This document shows, in pieces, positions 43,788-52,974 of a stretch of DNA of 64,000 nt. The stretch lies in assembly GCA_963832945.1 (NCBI GenBank), contig CAWHVV010000006.1, forward strand, positions 62,001-126,000. Reading direction: 5' to 3'. The notes below the pieces were generated by a model that was not told the DNA's origin, ran no database searches, and saw only the letters and a list, made by a program, of their open reading frames with translations. Source of the DNA: JAFEDN01 sp963832945. Its GTDB lineage: Bacteria > Pseudomonadota > Gammaproteobacteria > Coxiellales > Coxiellaceae. Numbering within the stretch: the first letter of the stretch is position 1; every line of letters starts with the position of its first letter. Position numbers and translations under genes: made by a program.

Positions 43788-44742
43788 AAACAGCGGTTTG
43801 TAGCGTATTTTTTTCAATGGCAGCCGTAATTTGCAATGCTGTGCGCAAGGCTTCTCTGCCATCCTCTCCAGAAACCAGAGGTTGGGACTTGTTGATGATC
43901 GCCATTAAAAAAGCGCTGATTTCTTCGCGCAGAGGATCGTCTTTAGGGTAGCTTATTTTGTCCTGAACCATCATCGGCAGTCCCGGTAGCATTTCCTGCG
44001 TGCCTTTACGCTGGACCGTTAATTTTTTATGCTGTAAATCCAGATTAAATACAGCGTCGTGCTGAAAGATGTGTAAGCGCCTGGAAATTCTCGCATTGAC
44101 GCGGTTGGCGGTGACGTTGGCCACGCAACCGTTGTTAAATTCTATGCGTGCATGGGCGATGTCCAGGAAAGGCGAGAGCACTGCCGCCCCTGTGGCGGCA
44201 ATGTTTTGAATGGGTGACTGGACAATGGATTGAATAATATCGATATCATGGATCATCATATCTAAAATTACGCTGACTTCACTGCCGCGCATTTTAAACG
44301 GCGCCAAACGTAACGATTCTATAAAACGCGGATTAATCAGCATGGGCATGACGCCGTGAATCACATTGTTAAAGCGTTCAATGTGGCCGACCTGTAGAAT
44401 AACCTGATGACGCTGGGCGGTCTGAATCAGCTCGTCGGCTTCTTCCATGGTAACCGTAATAGGCTTTTCCAGCAACACGTGGATGCCCTGTTTCAGAAAG
44501 AAGCGCGCAATCTGATGATGAGTGGGGGTGGGTGTGACAATACTGACCGCATCCACCAAACCGGCTAAAGCCTGATAATCGGTATATGGATTCACACCTA
44601 ACTGGTTGGCAATTTGGGTGGCTGACGCAAGATTACTGTCGCATACCGCGATTAAGTTTGAGGCAGGCAATGCGGCATATTTCTGGGCATGAAATTTTCC
44701 TAAATAACCCACACCCACCACGGCTGTTCTTAATTTTTGCAT
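43777..44742 (-). CDS. Gfo/Idh/MocA oxidoreductase, possibly UDP-GlcNAc 3-dehydrogenase (GnnA-like)
   Basis: The ~321-aa protein has the NAD-binding motif GVGYLGKFHAQKYA, the EKPI motif (VLLEKPITVTMEEAD) and the family HDID in MMIHDIDIIQSIV. Its direct overlap with lpxB suggests a lipid A role, such as the dehydrogenase making a 3-keto-UDP-GlcNAc for 2,3-diamino lipid A. The aminotransferase partner (gnnB) is not adjacent, so this is tentative. I chose the ATG at 44742, which starts MQKLRTAVVGVG; another in-frame ATG lies 24 bases upstream. Confidence 0.8.
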   Translation of the reverse strand: MQKLRTAVVGVGYLGKFHAQKYAALPASNLIAVCDSNLASATQIANQLGVNPYTDYQALAGLVDAVSIVTPTPTHHQIARFFLKQGIHVLLEKPITVTMEEADELIQTAQRHQVILQVGHIERFNNVIHGVMPMLINPRFIESLRLAPFKMRGSEVSVILDMMIHDIDIIQSIVQSPIQNIAATGAAVLSPFLDIAHARIEFNNGCVANVTANRVNARISRRLHIFQHDAVFNLDLQHKKLTVQRKGTQEMLPGLPMMVQDKISYPKDDPLREEISAFLMAIINKSQPLVSGEDGREALRTALQITAAIEKNTLQTAVYAE

Positions 44743-44814
44743 GTACATGATCTTGACACTTTTCATTTTTTAATTCAAGGGTTACACTAGCGCCTTTTTT
44801 AAAGGAAGACAGGG

Positions 44815-45405
44815 ATGCCTGAGTTATCACCGCCTGCTTACATTGCCGGAGTCGACGAGGCTGGAAGGGGGCCTTTGGCGGGCCCTGTGATCGCCGCTGC
44901 GGTGATTTTGCCCGCACGTCACCGGATCAAAGGCCTGGCGGATTCAAAACAGCTGACTCCCCAGCAACGCGACTGTCTTTTTGACCAGATAATTAAGAAA
45001 TGCATCGCTTATGGAGTTGGAAGCGGCGAAGTTGCCGAAATTGACCAGATCAATATACATCATGCCACTTTATTGGCGATGCGGCGCGCAGTGGAAGCGC
45101 TGGCAGTGACGCCGGACGCCATCTGGGTAGACGGTTTGCATGCCCCTGCCGTGACCATGGCGGTGAAGGTAATTCCGCACGGTGATGAGACTGTACCCGT
45201 CATCAGCGCCGCCTCTATTATCGCCAAGGTAACGCGCGACCGCATCATGCAGGATTACGAAACTATCTACCCGGGTTATGGATTTGCCCGGCATAAAGGT
45301 TACAGCACTCCGCAACATTTCCTGGCGCTGCAAGAGCTGGGAGCATCGCCGATTCACCGGCGTCACTTCGCCCCGGTCGCCGCAGTGACTATGCCAACTG
45401 AATAA
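44815..45405 (+). CDS. rnhB: ribonuclease HII
   Basis: Removes ribonucleotides and RNA primers from DNA-RNA hybrids. The 196-aa protein has VDEAGRGPLAGPV with the catalytic Asp-Glu, the Asp in AIWVDGLHAP and the SIIAKVTRDRIM block. AAGGAAG precedes the start. Divergent from the oxidoreductase-lpxB pair. Confidence 0.95.
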   Translation: MPELSPPAYIAGVDEAGRGPLAGPVIAAAVILPARHRIKGLADSKQLTPQQRDCLFDQIIKKCIAYGVGSGEVAEIDQINIHHATLLAMRRAVEALAVTPDAIWVDGLHAPAVTMAVKVIPHGDETVPVISAASIIAKVTRDRIMQDYETIYPGYGFARHKGYSTPQHFLALQELGASPIHRRHFAPVAAVTMPTE

Positions 45406-45472
45406 GTTGCTGTGGTGTTACAGGATTTTTTCTGTTAGACTTTGCCCCTACATCAAAAACAAGGAGTTTTAA

Positions 45473-46207
45473 ATGAAACACGCTAAAATGGTATTAGGTT
45501 TTCTATCAACCACTTTGCCGCAAGCCGCTTCCCGTCTTACCTCCAATATAAGTGAAACTATTAAGGATCCCAAACATTGGGGGCCGGGGTCTGCTTCAGT
45601 TGTCGGGTGGCTGATTTCGGAAGGATGGCTGGTGAAAAAGCTAAAGGATTGTAAGAACATGGCGCTGAAGGATTGTGTCGGAGACAGCCTCAAGCACTTT
45701 ATCCTGTCTATCGCTTCCGGAGGATTTGCCGGTGGCGCGGCTTACCTGTCCGGTTTATCCGATCAAGATCAGGCCCAGTTTATTGGCTTGGTCATAGCCG
45801 CACTCAATCTCACCATCGCGGACGTCCGTGTATTATTTCGCGCCAGACAGGATATGCGCCGGGCGCCGGATAGTTATTTGTTGTTTGACCCCTCATCATC
45901 TTATTCAGCTCCAATCAATGAGGAATCTGAAAACAAGTTAACACCTCTGGACTCGAAATTTGCTAAAAAAATACAAAATAATATTTTGGCAAAATTGCCC
46001 TTCCTTTACCTTGCCGGGGGCGTGATTTATGGAGCGACTTCTCCGATTAAGGAAAAGACTCATTCAGACGATAATTATTTTACTGATCATGCTGGCCAGA
46101 TGGCATTGGCTCTGCCAATTGCCGGTCACAGGATCTGGAGCGTGGTGACCTCCTATCTTGTTAAACCGCCAGAACCAATTTCACCCGTCACTTTTGGATT
46201 TAATTAA
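45473..46207 (+). CDS. unknown 244-aa protein with hydrophobic helices
   Basis: No family recognised. The N-terminal half contains moderately hydrophobic, Gly/Ala-rich helices (FILSIASGGFAGGAAYLSGL and FIGLVIAALNLTIADV). The middle is polar with Ser/Pro stretches. The C-terminal half has another pair (ILAKLPFLYLAGGVIYGAT and AGQMALALPIAGHRIWSVV). AAGGAG lies 6 bases before the ATG and a strong terminator follows, so it is a monocistronic unit. Effector or inner-membrane protein are both possible. Confidence 0.6.
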   Translation: MKHAKMVLGFLSTTLPQAASRLTSNISETIKDPKHWGPGSASVVGWLISEGWLVKKLKDCKNMALKDCVGDSLKHFILSIASGGFAGGAAYLSGLSDQDQAQFIGLVIAALNLTIADVRVLFRARQDMRRAPDSYLLFDPSSSYSAPINEESENKLTPLDSKFAKKIQNNILAKLPFLYLAGGVIYGATSPIKEKTHSDDNYFTDHAGQMALALPIAGHRIWSVVTSYLVKPPEPISPVTFGFN

Positions 46208-46232
46208 TTGCTCCACATCCAGGAATGCATCG

Positions 46233-46270
46233 AATGCGGAGTTTCTGCAATGGAAGCTCCGCATTTTTTT
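46233..46270 (+). terminator. rho-independent terminator
   Basis: AATGCGGAG (46233-46241) pairs with CTCCGCATT (46257-46265), followed by a T run. It ends the unknown 244-aa gene. Confidence 0.85.
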
Positions 46271-46313
46271 ATGTTTTTTAATGATTGAGCTTTTCTTCCT
46301 TCACCGGCTTCAT

Positions 46314-46375
46314 TATACTCAAAACGATTAGGTTTTTGGTGTTATAACAGCGAAAACCTAATCGTTTTGAGCATA
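46314..46375. repeat. palindromic element P, copy 2
   Basis: TATACTCAAAACGATTAGG.. and its inverse ending ..CGTTTTGAGCATA form a 62-bp palindrome with a short loop (GTTATAACA). It shares arms with 22955-23062 and lies 48 bases before the dnaE start. Confidence 0.82.
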
Positions 46376-46422
46376 TGATTGAACCTGCACTTTTCCATTC
46401 ATAACGGTGTTTGCGAGTAATA

Positions 46423-49254
46423 ATGACTTTACCAGTATTTCCAAAATATATTCATTTACGCTGTCATACCGAATATTCCATTCGCGATGGTCTTTTACGA
46501 ATTAAGCCCTGGCTGGAGGAAGTTGCGAAACTGGAAATGCCGGCGGTGGCGATGACCGATCACCATAATTTATTTGGTTTAATAAAATTTTATCGCCACG
46601 CCTTGAGTTTAGGCATAAAACCCATTATTGGTGCGGATTTTTCTTTAGCGGGGGAATGTGAAACGTTCAATATGACTCTGCTTTGCCAAAATTACAAAGG
46701 TTATCAGAACTTGTTGCAGTTATTATCGAAAGCTTATATCCAGGGCCAAAATGCAGAGGGTCAGCCCCGGCTGCAAACTCAGTGGCTGGAGGAGCATCAG
46801 GAAGGGTTGCTTGCTCTGTCCGGTGGACGGACCGGGGATGTCGGTCAGGCATTATTGGCCGAGCAATGGGAGCTGGCAAAACAGCGCCTGCAAAAATGGT
46901 TACAGATTTTTCCACAACGTTTTTATCTGGAATTACAGCGCACCGGCCGTCCTCAGGAGGAAACTTATATCAAAGCGGCATTGTCCATAGCCGCCGCGCA
47001 TTCTACGCCGGTGGTGGCGACCAATGAGGTCTGTTTTTTAAAACGCGATGATTTTCTGGCACACGAGGCGCGCACCTGTATTCACTCCGGCCATATTCTG
47101 GCCGATCCGCAGCGTACAAAAAATTATTCCGAGCAACAATATTTGCGCACTGCCGGGGAAATGGCGGACTTATTTGCGGATATTCCGGAAGCGTTAGAGA
47201 ATTCAGTGGCGATTGCGCAACGCTGTAATGTCAAACTGAATTTGGGCGAGGTGCATTTGCCGAAATTTCCACTGCCGGATGAGAATATTCCCATTGCCGA
47301 CTATTTCGCGCGCGAGGCGCGACAAGGATTACAAAGACGGTTCCAAAATGAAGGGGAAGCGCTGCGCGCTGCTCCCCCTTGCGATCCCCCATCGCGTAGG
47401 GAGGAGAGTTCCCTTCAGTGGGAACTTTTGGAAGAACGCTTACAACAGGAATTATCGGTTATTAATCGTATGGGTTTTGCCGGATATTTTTTAATTGTGG
47501 CGGATTTCATACGCTGGGCGAAAGAACAGGATATTCCTGTCGGCCCGGGCCGCGGTTCGGGGGCTGGTTCTTTGGTGGCATATGCGTTAGGGATTACCGA
47601 ACTGGATCCATTACAGCATGAATTGCTTTTTGAGCGTTTTTTAAATCCCGAGCGAGTTTCCATGCCGGATTTTGATATTGATTTTTGTATGGAAGGGCGT
47701 GACCGCGTCATCGAATATGTGTCGCAGCGTTATGGGCGTGAAGCGGTTTCGCAAATTATTACTTTTGGCACGATGGCGGCTAAAGCGGTGGTGCGGGATG
47801 TGGGCCGCGTGCTGGGAATGCCCTATGGCTTTGTCGATAAAATCGCCAAGTTGATTCCATTTGAATTGGGAATGACTTTGGAAAAAGCCCTGACGGAAGA
47901 AGAGCAGCTCGCACAACGTTATCGTCAGGAAGAAGAGGTGGCCAGTTTAATCGATTTAGCGCGAAAATTAGAAGGCATTACCCGCAACGCCGGTAAACAT
48001 GCCGGCGGTGTGGTGATCGCTCCCACGCGCTTAGTGGATTTTACGCCGTTATATTGCGAACCGGGTGGTGAACATGCGGTGACTCAATTTGATAAAGACG
48101 ATGTCGAATCCGCCGGGTTGGTAAAATTCGATTTTTTAGGTTTACGGACCCTGACCATTATTCACTGGGCATTGAAGACGATAAACAAAAACCGTGCAGC
48201 AAATGATGCTGCTTTGGTCGATATTACGCAAATTCCTCTTGATGATCAGCCGACCTTCGTCATGTTACAAACATGCTCCACCACCGCGGTTTTTCAATTA
48301 GAATCGCGGGGCATGAAAGAATTGGTGCGCCGTTTGCAGCCTGGGGTGTTTGAAGAAATTATCGCCCTGGTGGCGTTGTTTCGCCCGGGCCGTTGCAATC
48401 CGGAATGGTGGATGATTTCATCGCTCGCAAACACGGCCAGGCGCGCGTTGAATATCCACACCCCAGACTTGGAACCAATTTTACGGCCCACTTACGGTGT
48501 TATTTTGTATCAGGAACAAGTCATGCAAATTGCGCAGGTCTTATCGGGGTATTCATTAGGCGAAGCCGATATTTTACGTCGCGCCATGGGCAAGAAAAAA
48601 CCCGAAGAAATGGCCAAACAGCGAGAGAAATTTGTCACTGGTGCGGCAGAACGCGGCACAGCGGTGAAAACCGCGGAATATATTTTCGATTTAATGGAAA
48701 AGTTTGCTGGCTACGGATTTAATAAATCGCATTCGGCGGCTTATGCGCTGATTGCTTATCAAACTGCTTGGCTTAAAACGCATTATCCGGCGGAATTTAT
48801 GGCGGCTGTATTATCCTCCGATATGGATAATACGGATAAAACCGTGAATTTTCTCGCCGAGTGCCGGCTCATGCAATTCTCCGTTTTGCCGCCAAATATT
48901 AATATCGGGCAGTATATGTTTACTGTCAATTCTAAAGGAGAAATCGAATATGGTCTGGGGGCGATCAAAGGCGCTGGAGAGGCGGCTATCGTTCATCTGG
49001 TAGAGGAGCGTGAAAAAAATGGCGCGTTTTCCAGTCTTTTTGATCTCTGTCAGCGCCTGGATCTGCATAAAATAAACCGGCGGGTATTAGAGCCGTTGGT
49101 GCGTTCAGGGGCTATGGATATTTTTGGCCAACATCGCGCGGCGTTAATGGGTTCCATTGATGCGGCGTTAAAAACCGCTGAACAGTATCATCGCAACCTC
49201 GATATAGGGCAAGGCGATTTATTTCGGGGAAACAGAGGCGCCTCCTCAAGTTGA
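46423..49254 (+). CDS. dnaE: DNA polymerase III alpha subunit, polymerase part (frameshifted gene)
   Basis: Catalytic subunit of the replicative polymerase. The PHP domain starts HLRCHTEYSIRDG. Catalytic aspartates lie in MPDFDIDFCMEGR, and GPGRGSGAGSLVAYALGI and GFNKSHSAAYALIAYQTAWLK are conserved. It ends with a helix-hairpin-helix region and the clamp-binding pentapeptide QGDLF (residues 930-934). At once after it, in a run of four G at 49226-49229, the frame is lost, giving a stop at 49254; one G fewer would continue into ETEAPPQVDYVE. A MITE segment is inserted in frame near residue 310. ATG 46423 (MTLPVFPKYIHLR) is preferred over TTG 46411. Confidence 0.93.
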   Translation: MTLPVFPKYIHLRCHTEYSIRDGLLRIKPWLEEVAKLEMPAVAMTDHHNLFGLIKFYRHALSLGIKPIIGADFSLAGECETFNMTLLCQNYKGYQNLLQLLSKAYIQGQNAEGQPRLQTQWLEEHQEGLLALSGGRTGDVGQALLAEQWELAKQRLQKWLQIFPQRFYLELQRTGRPQEETYIKAALSIAAAHSTPVVATNEVCFLKRDDFLAHEARTCIHSGHILADPQRTKNYSEQQYLRTAGEMADLFADIPEALENSVAIAQRCNVKLNLGEVHLPKFPLPDENIPIADYFAREARQGLQRRFQNEGEALRAAPPCDPPSRREESSLQWELLEERLQQELSVINRMGFAGYFLIVADFIRWAKEQDIPVGPGRGSGAGSLVAYALGITELDPLQHELLFERFLNPERVSMPDFDIDFCMEGRDRVIEYVSQRYGREAVSQIITFGTMAAKAVVRDVGRVLGMPYGFVDKIAKLIPFELGMTLEKALTEEEQLAQRYRQEEEVASLIDLARKLEGITRNAGKHAGGVVIAPTRLVDFTPLYCEPGGEHAVTQFDKDDVESAGLVKFDFLGLRTLTIIHWALKTINKNRAANDAALVDITQIPLDDQPTFVMLQTCSTTAVFQLESRGMKELVRRLQPGVFEEIIALVALFRPGRCNPEWWMISSLANTARRALNIHTPDLEPILRPTYGVILYQEQVMQIAQVLSGYSLGEADILRRAMGKKKPEEMAKQREKFVTGAAERGTAVKTAEYIFDLMEKFAGYGFNKSHSAAYALIAYQTAWLKTHYPAEFMAAVLSSDMDNTDKTVNFLAECRLMQFSVLPPNINIGQYMFTVNSKGEIEYGLGAIKGAGEAAIVHLVEEREKNGAFSSLFDLCQRLDLHKINRRVLEPLVRSGAMDIFGQHRAALMGSIDAALKTAEQYHRNLDIGQGDLFRGNRGASSS
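47343..47430 (-). repeat. MITE-family copy F inside dnaE (in frame)
   Basis: GAATGAAGGGG.. GCGCTGCGCGC.. CTCCCCCTTGCGATCCCCCATCGCG matches the hairpin core of the family in reverse orientation, followed by GAGAGTTCCCTTCAGTGGGAAC, a tail shared with the rlmD copy. It encodes roughly NEGEALRAAPPCDPPSRREES between ..LQRRF and LEERLQQELSVINRMG, where other DnaE proteins have a short variable linker between PHP and polymerase domains. About 28 codons are added without breaking the frame. Confidence 0.85.
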
Positions 49255-49915
49255 TTACGTGGAATGTCCTCCGTGGCAGACGGCCGTGCGTTTACAGGGG
49301 GAGAAAGAAGTTTTGGGTTTATATCTGAGCGGTCATCCCCTGGAAATTTATCAGCAGGAACTGTCGCGTTTAGGACAGCAGCCGGTGGCGAAATTAGAGA
49401 AATCCAAACAGGGTGTGGTTTGTGGTGGCGTATTAATTCGTCAAAGAATTATCATGACCCGCAAGGGCACGCGCATGGCTGTTGTGGCTCTGGAAGATTT
49501 GACGGGTGTGGTGGAAGTCACTATTTTTAGTCAGTTATACGATCAAATAAAATCGACTCTGGTGATAGACGGCATTTTTTTAGTGCGTGGCAATGTGGAG
49601 GAAGATACTTATACCGGCGGTGTGCGCATCGTCGCCGAGGCGATAGACAGTTTATCCAGTATTCGCAACCGTTTTGCGCGCCGTCTAAAAATCAATCTGG
49701 AAAGCGCTGAAGAAGCCGTTCAGCAGATGAATCGCTTATCAGAATTAATCCAGCCCTTTCGCGGCGGCCGATGTGAAGTGGTGATCAGTTACCAGGGCCG
49801 GCAGGCGGATGCGCAATTGGTATTGGGTGAAAATTGGCGAATCTCCCTGAGCGAAGAATTGCTGGAACAGTTACGTCAAACCTGCCGCACCGACCAGTTT
49901 GCGATTGAATATTAA
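49231..49915 (+). CDS. dnaE: DNA polymerase III alpha subunit, C-terminal part (OB fold and tail)
   Basis: This is the continuation of dnaE in the shifted frame: PPWQTAVRLQGEKEVLGLYLSGHPLEIY, then the OB-fold region GGVLIRQRIIMTRKGTRMAVVALEDLTGVVEVTIF and the tau-binding-side C terminus. It has no Shine-Dalgarno or ATG near its beginning (only a GTG at 49259). It would need frameshifting, reinitiation or correction of a base error to be made. The fragment itself is complete and undamaged. Confidence 0.88.
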
Positions 49916-49959
49916 AAATGGCATAATGTATACCAAAATAAGTGTCAGGGAGATATTTT

Positions 49960-50397
49960 ATGTTTAAATTACCTATTGGTTATGATGACTTTGGTAAAAT
50001 CCGCGAAGGAGAATTAAGTTTCGTCGATAAGACTCTATTGATTAAAGCGATTCTTGATAATAAAGAAGTCGAGGTTTTAATTTTTACCCGCCCACGCCGT
50101 TTTGGCAAGACGCTGAATTTATCGATGTTGCATCACTTTTTGGCTGAGACTGTGCGTTCCAGACAAACGAAGGGAATGTTTGATGGCTTAAAAATCAGCG
50201 CGTTCGGGAATGATTCTTTACAACATCAGGGGCGCTATCCGGTGATTGCGCTGACGTTCAAGGATATTAAAATAGACACTTTCGATCTGGCGTTAGAAAA
50301 ATTGGGCTATGTGTTTGCGGATGTTTACCGGGAGCACTATTATTTATTATCCAGTCCTCATCTTGAAGACAGTGATAAAAAACATTTTCAGATGTGA
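49960..50397 (+). pseudogene. N-terminal remnant of an AAA-ATPase/PD-(D/E)XK nuclease-like protein
   Basis: The 145 residues match the start of a large family (often 500-570 aa) with an AAA-ATPase-like N terminus and a C-terminal nuclease domain: FGKIREGELSFVDKTLLIKAIL, then the P-loop-like FTRPRRFGKTLNLSML. The frame stops at 50397 and no continuation is seen in the following bases, which belong to the aconitase gene end. GGGAGA precedes the ATG, so it may still be expressed as a fragment. Confidence 0.75.
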
Positions 50398-50400
50398 CAT

Positions 50401-52350
50401 TTATTGGTGGGATTCCCGGGTTTTTATCCAGTTAATTAAACTGCCTTTTCTGATAATTTCCTGCTGACGGGGAGAGAGGTCGTTGCGCACCGTAATCGTG
50501 AGATTCCTGTCTTTGACGGTTAGGGTCAGTTCCGGTTTATTGAGATTCTGATGCAGGTTCGATACTGATAATAAGTTATTTTGTTGCAATTGATCGTAAT
50601 CGGCAGGATCCATAAAAGTTAACGGTAAAATACCAAAATTAACCAGGTTTTGCCAATGGATACGCGCGAAACTTTTTGCAATCACTAAAACCAGGCCTAA
50701 ATAGCGTGGACTCAGTGCGGCATGTTCGCGGCTGGAACCCTGTCCATAATTTTCACCTCCAATAATGACATGACCGCCCTGGTCTTGGCTTTGCCGGGCG
50801 CGTGACACGTAATCTTTGTCTAATGAGCGATAGGTAAATTCGCTGATTTTAGGAATGTTGCTGCGATAGGGCAGTACTGATTCACCGGCAGGTAAAATAG
50901 TATCCGTTGAAATATTATCGCCTACTTTTAATAATATTGGCAATGTGAAAGAATCCGGTGTGGGTTTCAGTTCGGGAAGATCGACGATATTGGGACCCTT
51001 AATCAACGGTATTTGCCGGGCCTGCTCGACAGGTATCGGGAATTCAATCATCGCATAATTGGTGATCGGCTTTTTGGGGATCCTTATTTTTGGATAAGGC
51101 GGAGTCAGTGTGCGCGGGTCGGTAATTTTGCCGCGTAAAGCCGAAGCTGTAGCCGTTTCCGGGCTGCATAAAAACACCAGATCGTCATCGGTTCCAGAAC
51201 GGCCTGGAAAATTTCGCGGCACCGTGCGTAAACTATTTTTATGTGTTGCCGGCGCCTGGCCCATGCCAATACAACCGTTACATCCTGCCTGATGGATGCG
51301 CGCTCCTGCGTGAATCAATTCTGCTAAATAATTACGCCGGACAAGTTCTTCTAAAATATTTCGCGAGGACGGATTAATATCTAAAGAAACGCCGGGCGCT
51401 ATCTGCTGCCCTTTTATCATTTCCGCGCAAATCGCGTAATCACGAAACCCGGGATTGGCGGATGAGCCGATATAGGCTTGATAAATATCCTGTCCGGCGA
51501 CTTCACTCACGGGCACGACATTGCCCGGGCTGCCCGGCAAGGCAATAAGGGGTTCTAAAGCGGAGAGATTGAGAGTTTCATCGCGATCGTATTTTGCCCC
51601 GGGATCTGCTGCCAGTTCCTGCCAATCCTGTAAACGATTTTGACTGGCGAGAAATTCCCGAACTGTTTTATCGGCAGGAAATACGGTAGTGGTGGCGCCT
51701 AATTCTGCGCCCATGTTAGCGATAACGTGTCTGTCCATGGCGCTGAGATTTTTTAAGCCGCTACCGTAATATTCAATAATATAACCCACACCCCCTTTAA
51801 CATTATGACGTTTTAATAATTCCAGAATGGCATCTTTAGCGCTTACCCAATCCGGAAGTTTCCCGGTCACTTTAATGCCCCATATTTTCGGCATTTTAAT
51901 ATAAAGTGGCAACCCGGCCATGGCGGCGGCGACATCAATTCCACCGCATCCAATGGCGAGCATGCCTAAAGCGCCGGCGGCGCAGGTGTGGCTATCCGAT
52001 CCAGCCAAAGTCTTTCCGGGTTTGCCAAAAAATTCCATATGGACAGGGTGGCTCACGCCATTGCCTGGCCGGCTAAAATGGACCCCAAAACGTTTTGCGG
52101 CGCTTTCCAGAAATAGATGGTCATCGGGGTTTTTAAAATCTGCCTGAATTAAGTTGTGATCGACGTATTGAGCGGATAACTCTGTCTTTACACGATCCAG
52201 CTTCATGGCTTCCAGTTCCAGCATCACTAAGGTGCCGGTAGCATCCTGCGTCAATGTCTGATCAATTTTAAGAGCGATTTCCTCTCCGGGGGTCATTTTT
52301 CCTTCGAGTAAGTGCGGCTGGATCAATTTTTGAGTGAGATTCATTGACAT
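50401..52350 (-). CDS. aconitate hydratase (short, mitochondrial-like type)
   Basis: TCA-cycle enzyme interconverting citrate and isocitrate with a 4Fe-4S cluster. 649 aa from ATG 52350. Conserved parts: GSDSHTCAAGALGMLAIGCGGIDVA with the first cluster Cys region, the GCNGCIGMG pair, NFPGRSGTDDDLVFLCSPETATASALRGKI, and the swivel domain with GGENYGQGSSREHAAL. It is shorter than E. coli AcnA/AcnB (~890/865 aa) and matches the ~640-670-aa bacterial aconitases. Longer upstream in-frame starts would run into the tRNA gene. Confidence 0.92.
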   Translation of the reverse strand: MSMNLTQKLIQPHLLEGKMTPGEEIALKIDQTLTQDATGTLVMLELEAMKLDRVKTELSAQYVDHNLIQADFKNPDDHLFLESAAKRFGVHFSRPGNGVSHPVHMEFFGKPGKTLAGSDSHTCAAGALGMLAIGCGGIDVAAAMAGLPLYIKMPKIWGIKVTGKLPDWVSAKDAILELLKRHNVKGGVGYIIEYYGSGLKNLSAMDRHVIANMGAELGATTTVFPADKTVREFLASQNRLQDWQELAADPGAKYDRDETLNLSALEPLIALPGSPGNVVPVSEVAGQDIYQAYIGSSANPGFRDYAICAEMIKGQQIAPGVSLDINPSSRNILEELVRRNYLAELIHAGARIHQAGCNGCIGMGQAPATHKNSLRTVPRNFPGRSGTDDDLVFLCSPETATASALRGKITDPRTLTPPYPKIRIPKKPITNYAMIEFPIPVEQARQIPLIKGPNIVDLPELKPTPDSFTLPILLKVGDNISTDTILPAGESVLPYRSNIPKISEFTYRSLDKDYVSRARQSQDQGGHVIIGGENYGQGSSREHAALSPRYLGLVLVIAKSFARIHWQNLVNFGILPLTFMDPADYDQLQQNNLLSVSNLHQNLNKPELTLTVKDRNLTITVRNDLSPRQQEIIRKGSLINWIKTRESHQ

Positions 52351-52372
52351 TGTGTAGAGTCCTTTCTGAGTA

Positions 52373-52456
52373 TACCGAGGGTGGGACTCGAACCCACACG
52401 GTGTCGCCACCACCGGATTTTGAGTCCGGCGCGTCTACCAATTCCGCCACCCCGGC
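52373..52456 (-). tRNA. tRNA-Leu (anticodon CAA)
   Basis: 84 nt on the minus strand. Acceptor stem GCCGGGG pairs with CCTCGGT, discriminator A. Anticodon stem CCGGA/TCCGG encloses loop CTCAAAA, giving anticodon CAA. A long variable arm (TGGTGGCGACACCG region) and GGTTCGAGTCC T arm are present, as expected for a class II leucine tRNA reading UUG. Confidence 0.95.
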
Positions 52457-52603
52457 AATGAGGCCAGTATATCAAAATCTAATGGCTTGGCAAGACTGAC
52501 AGGCCGGATTGTGTTCTGGAATGCATTATTTACGAAATAACGGTTTTTGCCGAAGCAAAACGTGCTAACATTCATTAAGGATTATAAGATTAGGAGATTC
52601 ATC

Positions 52604-52822
52604 ATGAGAGAAGATATCGATAAATTCGATCTGGAGCAGGACCTGCAGGATTTAAAGGCAGATATCGATAAATTAAGCGCCGACGTGACTCACTTAATGT
52701 GGAAATCAACGGTAGGAAGAGTCGAGTACAAAATTGCCAAAAAACCTTTTTCCAGTTTGCTCTATGCTTTTGCAGCAGGACTGATTTCCTGCGCCCTTTT
52801 TAAAATATTTCGTTCAAAATAA
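52604..52822 (+). CDS. small C-tail-anchored protein (DUF883/ElaB-like)
   Basis: 72 aa: a charged N-terminal coiled coil (DLEQDLQDLKADIDKLSADVTHLM) and a single C-terminal membrane segment (FSSLLYAFAAGLISCALFKIF). The layout resembles ElaB/YqjD proteins that tether ribosomes to the membrane. AGGAGA precedes ATG 52604; an earlier in-frame start lacks it. Followed by a longer relative. Confidence 0.72.
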   Translation: MREDIDKFDLEQDLQDLKADIDKLSADVTHLMWKSTVGRVEYKIAKKPFSSLLYAFAAGLISCALFKIFRSK

Positions 52823-52974
52823 CGTAAAGGGTAAAAAGATAATCCACAATAAATGCTCATTAATTGAACAATTTATAGAAAAAAAATCCTTCCTGTGCTA
52901 AACTGAGCTTAGAAAGCGATTTTTAAATCGTATGATTTTTAATTTATGCCAATCAATTTAAGGGAGATAACATC

